41,400 nt of DNA from a virus. Position numbers and translations under genes: made by a program. Each line of letters begins with the position of its first letter. Positions within the stretch are counted from its first letter, which is position 1. The DNA lies in IMG/VR virus record IMGVR_UViG_3300048804_000007, positions 1-41,400 of that record; one strand, 5' to 3'. The notes beneath the pieces are model-generated. The model was not told the DNA's origin, made no database searches, and worked only from the letters and a program-made list of their open reading frames with translations. Shown here one piece after another: positions 38,402 to 41,400 of this stretch.

Positions 38402-39375
38402 GTACGGATATAAAACTCAAGATTTCACAGCCGGTGATAAAATTCAACTTTCAGGGCGTTCCTGCACCGGTAGTTGCCCAGGTACAGACCGATTGGAACG
38501 CTACTGCTGGCTTAGGTGTATTGCTTCACAAACCCAGCACATTCCCCCCAAGTTCTCATAATCACGCACTAAATGATCTTTCGGAAAAGTCCTACAATTC
38601 TTTGTCGGATAAGCCTTCAATCCCCGCCGCCCAGGTGCAGACCGATTGGAACGCAACGGAGGGACTTGGAAAACTCTTGAATAAGCCCAGCACGTTCCCT
38701 CCGAGCTCTCACAATCACGCCTTGAACGATCTCAGCGAGAAGTCCTATAGTAGCCTTACTGACAAACCATCTATCCCCGCGGCGCAAATACAGAGCGATT
38801 GGAACCAGGGAACGACCGAAGCGTTGGATTTCATAAAGAACAAGCCAAGCATACCAGCAGCGCAGGTGCAGGCTGATTGGAACGCCGTGTCCGGCATGGG
38901 GCAAATACTGAACAAACCTAATGTCACCTATAAAACACTTGCCGCCGATCATGACAACGGATCGCCGAATCCTGCGGCAATGACAACTGCTTTTTCGTCC
39001 GACGCTTTATTGCCAAACAAAAACTACTTCTATTTTTTTAGAATTTTGCATCGTACAAATGCGTACACAACCGGTATGGGATTCAGCATCACTTTTTCTT
39101 CTACGCCAAGTGCTTTTACAATCAACCAGTTGACTACCGCTGCTAACTCGGCAACGTATGGTTTCTACCGCATCCGCACCGAAGATGCAGTGCTCGTATC
39201 CTCTCAGCTTGGGACTTCGGCTGGAGACGATCATCAACCATACGAATCGTTTGTGTTTGGCTGGCTCCTGACCAATGCAGCAACGGTGATAAACCTACGC
39301 TGCAAGTCGGAACTAAACTCCACAAAAGTTGAAGTTTTAAAGGGCACAAAACTCACACTTGAATTGTTAGATTAA
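38398..39375 (+). CDS. Tail fibre protein with repeated DWNxT/SHNH modules (325 aa)
   Basis: ATG at 38398 overlaps the preceding stop. Residues 25-180 carry a repeated module of about 45 residues with QTDWNAT, LLNKPSTFPPSSHNHALNDL and SLTDKPSIPAAQ, twice complete and twice partial. The SHNHAL motif is common in phage fibres and probably binds metal. The C-terminal half is a separate globular beta domain that may bind the receptor. Confidence 0.75.
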   Translation: MSTDIKLKISQPVIKFNFQGVPAPVVAQVQTDWNATAGLGVLLHKPSTFPPSSHNHALNDLSEKSYNSLSDKPSIPAAQVQTDWNATEGLGKLLNKPSTFPPSSHNHALNDLSEKSYSSLTDKPSIPAAQIQSDWNQGTTEALDFIKNKPSIPAAQVQADWNAVSGMGQILNKPNVTYKTLAADHDNGSPNPAAMTTAFSSDALLPNKNYFYFFRILHRTNAYTTGMGFSITFSSTPSAFTINQLTTAANSATYGFYRIRTEDAVLVSSQLGTSAGDDHQPYESFVFGWLLTNAATVINLRCKSELNSTKVEVLKGTKLTLELLD

Positions 39376-39391
39376 GTAATAGGAGAATAAA

Positions 39392-39802
39392 ATGGAACAG
39401 CAAAAATTCACCGAAGAAATTGATAAAATACGCTGGGTGCATCGCAACGAGGCAGACGCGAAAACCGCCGAAATTCTTGCCGACGGCATGATATGGCGCG
39501 GCTTTCGCTGGAGCGCGGACAAGGAACATTTCGACGACTACCGTGACATCTGCCAGCAGATTATGACTGGACTGGAAAAAGAACTGCTCGTCCATGGCAT
39601 AGGCGAGGATGCTTACATGCTGCTCAATATTTCAAACGTTCAGGAATTTTTCATCACCGGAAAAACGTTTAAGATAAATACTTTGACGGACGGATATAAA
39701 GTTAAGGATCTGGGAGGGGTGCTCTCAACAGGGCAGACCGTCAAGTCTTTGAAGGATATGACACTTGAGGAATTGAGAACTTGGAAGGATCCGCGAATAT
39801 AA
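39392..39802 (+). CDS. Hypothetical protein after the fibre gene (136 aa)
   Basis: AGGAGAA precedes ATG 39392. The N-terminal half is helical and acidic, the C-terminal half has a strand-rich segment. The position suggests a fibre assembly chaperone, but there is no sequence support. No family is recognised. Confidence 0.5.
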   Translation: MEQQKFTEEIDKIRWVHRNEADAKTAEILADGMIWRGFRWSADKEHFDDYRDICQQIMTGLEKELLVHGIGEDAYMLLNISNVQEFFITGKTFKINTLTDGYKVKDLGGVLSTGQTVKSLKDMTLEELRTWKDPRI

Positions 39803-39813
39803 CAAGGTGACCT

Positions 39814-39906
39814 ATGAGCACCAAATCAGATTTACTGACTGCAAAACTGAATCTGAAATTTGTACGTAAACTTTATAATAAACTTAGAAAGCGACTAAGA
39901 AAATGA
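39814..39906 (+). CDS. Cationic peptide gene (30 aa)
   Basis: AAGGTGACC precedes ATG 39814, and its TGA overlaps the ATG at 39903. The 30-residue peptide is strongly basic (KFVRKLYNKLRKRLRK at the C-terminus) and would form an amphipathic helix. In front of a probable holin-like gene it could be a membrane-active lysis peptide; this is inference. Confidence 0.45.
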   Translation: MSTKSDLLTAKLNLKFVRKLYNKLRKRLRK

Positions 39907-40148
39907 ATGACCACGAACTTGAAAGGATGGCGGAGAAGATAGCAGAGAAGATGAAGGGCAGTCCAGTCAATCATATCTGTCCGTTTACCGCCGAGACGGT
40001 GGCAAGTCTCAAGGATCTGGCCTTCTACTTTTCGACCGCTCAAAAAGCTTTCAAGGGCTTCATAATCCTTTGTATCGTAATAGGGGCAATCGCCGCTTTT
40101 CTCATAGGATTAAAAACTAAAATAATGGAATTTTGGGCAACGTTATAA
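39903..40148 (+). CDS. Single-pass membrane protein, holin-like (81 aa)
   Basis: The full-length version of the 2-214 gene: an acidic/basic helical N-terminus (residues 1-20), HICPFTAETVASLKDLAFY, and one membrane helix (GFIILCIVIGAIAAFLIGL). Its size and position before a lipoprotein suit a holin or spanin-like partner, without proof. The stop lies just before the lipoprotein's ribosome binding site. Confidence 0.6.
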   Translation: MNDHELERMAEKIAEKMKGSPVNHICPFTAETVASLKDLAFYFSTAQKAFKGFIILCIVIGAIAAFLIGLKTKIMEFWATL

Positions 40149-40174
40149 TGAATAATCAAAGGAGGATGAAGCTT

Positions 40175-40705
40175 ATGAGTACAGCTGAACTTAAAAAACG
40201 GGCACAAAAGGAAGCGGCTGGGTTTATTATCGTGATCGCGCTGATCGTCGCAGCGTGGCTTTTGTCGGGGTGTACGTCAATGTCAACGGTGTCTACGTTT
40301 GATCCAAAAACAGGCATAACAACCACGGTTAATGATTTTAAAGGCGACTTGGCAACCGCCGTGGTATTCGATCTCAAAGACAAGATCGTTTTTGATTTTA
40401 CCAACGGTATGGCAGTAAGGGCTAAGATAGAACCGCCCAGCAAGGAAAATCCCATGGGAATAATTGTAGTTGAATACGCCAATGGTGCGATTGGACATAT
40501 TTCAATTCCGAAAGACTGCGACTTGAGTAAATGCAATCCATCAATGCTTGCAAAAATGATTACGGCCTCAATGGGGAAAAATCTCAGCATGTCAGCAACT
40601 GGCATCAATACGACAGATCAAACAGAAACAATAGAAGAACCTAAGACCGTACCCACCGCTGAACCATCTACTTTTAAACTATTGGAACCAATAAGCGAAA
40701 AGTGA
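40175..40705 (+). CDS. Phage lipoprotein, right-hand allele (176 aa)
   Basis: AGGAGG nine bases before ATG 40175 decides the start. The N-terminal signal with lipobox LLSGC and the C-terminal FKLLEP match the 238-717 protein, but the central 110 residues are unrelated. The mature protein should be lipid-anchored in the periplasm. Confidence 0.8.
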   Translation: MSTAELKKRAQKEAAGFIIVIALIVAAWLLSGCTSMSTVSTFDPKTGITTTVNDFKGDLATAVVFDLKDKIVFDFTNGMAVRAKIEPPSKENPMGIIVVEYANGAIGHISIPKDCDLSKCNPSMLAKMITASMGKNLSMSATGINTTDQTETIEEPKTVPTAEPSTFKLLEPISEK

Positions 40706-40917
40706 AAATTATTATTTCAGCTATTATTATTTTGCTTTTGACTGGTTGCATCACGATGAATCATTGTCCGTATTGTGGCGAAAAGGATTATCCGGAATAT
40801 GCAAGGTATGAAAAAGAAAATCTTGGACATGGCATAATTCGTGAAACTAAATGGCGTGGATGGGTGCATGTTTACGAGGAAGAGCCTACGCCTAATGGAA
40901 TTAAGGAATTAAAGTGA
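40702..40917 (+). CDS. Small lipoprotein (71 aa)
   Basis: GTG at 40702 overlaps the previous stop. Residues 1-14 form a short signal with a lipobox (LLLTGC), followed by CPYCG and a charged tail. A small lipoprotein in this place could be an outer-membrane spanin, but the CxxC motif makes that uncertain. The left copy has no equivalent. Confidence 0.6.
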   Translation: MKIIISAIIILLLTGCITMNHCPYCGEKDYPEYARYEKENLGHGIIRETKWRGWVHVYEEEPTPNGIKELK

Positions 40918-41054
40918 AAATCATTATTACAAAACTAGGGCTTGATTGGGACACTTGCGGACAGGGGAAAATATCCGAGATAATTATGAGTGTTTGTATC
41001 GGGATAATGTTAATTGAAATAGGTTTTGGAGTTGCGATTTACTTGATGAAATAG
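40914..41054 (+). CDS. Small membrane protein (46 aa)
   Basis: GTG at 40914 overlaps the preceding stop. The N-terminal half is polar and the C-terminal half a membrane helix (IIMSVCIGIMLIEIGFGVAI). It could be a holin-type partner to the other small genes. It is absent from the left copy. Confidence 0.45.
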   Translation: MKIIITKLGLDWDTCGQGKISEIIMSVCIGIMLIEIGFGVAIYLMK

Positions 41055-41131
41055 GGAAGGGGTACTTTGTGACGTTTAACTGACAAACCCGGCAGTTTAA
41101 ATGTTACTGGCAGTCTCGTGAGAGCTATGCC

Positions 41132-41166
41132 AGCCGGAGCTAGGTGTATACCGAATCCGGCTTTTT
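41132..41166 (+). terminator. Hairpin terminator, right copy
   Basis: Same element as 982-1014: AGCCGGA (41132-41138) pairs with TCCGGCT (41156-41162), the loop again contains GGT/ACC, and five Ts follow. The surrounding sequence has diverged by insertions and deletions while the helices are intact. Confidence 0.6.
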
Positions 41167-41218
41167 AAAGACAATTTTCTAAAGATTAGGGTTATAGAAT
41201 GTTTATAAGATTGTTTAT

Positions 41219-41341
41219 ATGAAACCTGAACTCAAATGTCCGCACTGTGGATCGAACCTGAATGAGGAAATTGATGCTATTTGGATCCGGTGCATAGCAT
41301 GTCAGATGGAGTTTAAGGCTGAAGAGGAAAAAGATGAATAA
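41219..41341 (+). CDS. Zinc-ribbon protein, right copy (40 aa)
   Basis: This is the counterpart of 1070-1192, with the same CPHC and CIAC pairs. It differs at a handful of residues in the first half and is identical from the second cysteine pair on, where the exact 115-base overlap begins. Confidence 0.7.
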   Translation: MKPELKCPHCGSNLNEEIDAIWIRCIACQMEFKAEEEKDE

Positions 41342-41400
41342 ACTTTTGACACATCCGGGCTTCGATCCCGCCCCGCCATGGGAGGTGACATTGACGGGTG
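41286..41400 (+). repeat. 115-bp exact terminal overlap, right copy
   Basis: It is identical to 1137-1251 and reaches the last base of the window. See the left copy for the interpretation. Confidence 0.85.
41334..41400 (+). CDS. DUF1353 protein, right copy, 3'-truncated
   Basis: The first 22 codons of the gene at 1185-1628 recur here without change, and the frame runs off the window edge. It is therefore partial. Confidence 0.75.
   Translation, partial: MNKLLTHPGFDPAPPWEVTLTG

Noticed and set aside
1-41400. tRNA genes, integrase, attachment sites or transposons
   Set aside because: No cloverleaf-like sequence, recombinase or transposase motifs were recognised on either strand by reading; a tRNA scan and profile search would be decisive.

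Overview
The window is an almost complete genome of a tailed double-stranded DNA phage (Caudoviricetes), probably of siphovirus type. It carries an HK97-type head module: a P27-like small terminase, a Terminase_1-like large subunit, an HK97 portal, a ClpP-type prohead protease and an HK97-fold capsid. A long-tail module follows with a frameshifted tail assembly chaperone and a 651-residue tape measure, and no sheath or contractile baseplate genes are recognisable. Nearly all genes lie on the plus strand, tightly packed with ATGA/GTGA overlaps and good AGGAGG-type ribosome binding sites. Two lipobox lipoproteins and several signal-peptide proteins point to a Gram-negative (diderm) host. A stand-alone NrdD-like glycyl-radical domain hints at an anaerobic host, but this is inference. 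No integrase, repressor, tRNA, CRISPR array or insertion sequence was recognised.

Layout: 1-2.0 kb is a late/lysis-like cassette (membrane protein, lipoprotein, small Cys proteins, DUF1353 protein, glycyl-radical protein). 2.0-2.6 kb is a single minus-strand gene for a secreted coiled-coil protein. A near-consensus sigma70 promoter at 2649-2677 starts the long early operon (2.7-18.7 kb). That operon holds a ribbon-helix-helix candidate, a recombination module (annealing-protein candidate, RecB/Cas4-like nuclease, RusA resolvase), an SPFH membrane protein and two DNA methyltransferases. It also holds a replication-initiator-like protein, two HNH endonucleases, two paralogous repeat proteins and many small CxxC zinc-ribbon proteins. 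The packaging, head and tail genes run from 18.9 to 39.8 kb. A strong terminator lies between the terminase subunits, and a promoter with a palindromic operator lies just before the portal. The last 1.5 kb (39.9-41.4 kb) is a second, diverged version of the first 1.25 kb; its last 115 bases are identical to 1137-1251. The sequence therefore looks like a circularly permuted genome of about 40.15 kb whose two ends come from different strain variants of the lysis-like cassette, or alternatively a true diverged duplication.

Most notable points: (1) a 1.07-kb open frame fully nested in the cytosine methyltransferase gene that carries its own recurrent LPTP motifs, so the region appears to be dual-coding; (2) two paralogs sharing N- and C-terminal domains but separated by unrelated tandem-repeat solenoids (20 pentapeptides in one, 44 hexapeptides in the other); (3) a promoter-driven, strongly structured RNA with two competing sets of helices immediately upstream of an HNH endonuclease; (4) a free-standing glycyl-radical domain; (5) a glycosyltransferase-TPR-methyltransferase fusion between the large terminase and the portal; and (6) the diverged duplicate cassette at the ends. 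No endolysin was recognised, so lysis is unexplained.
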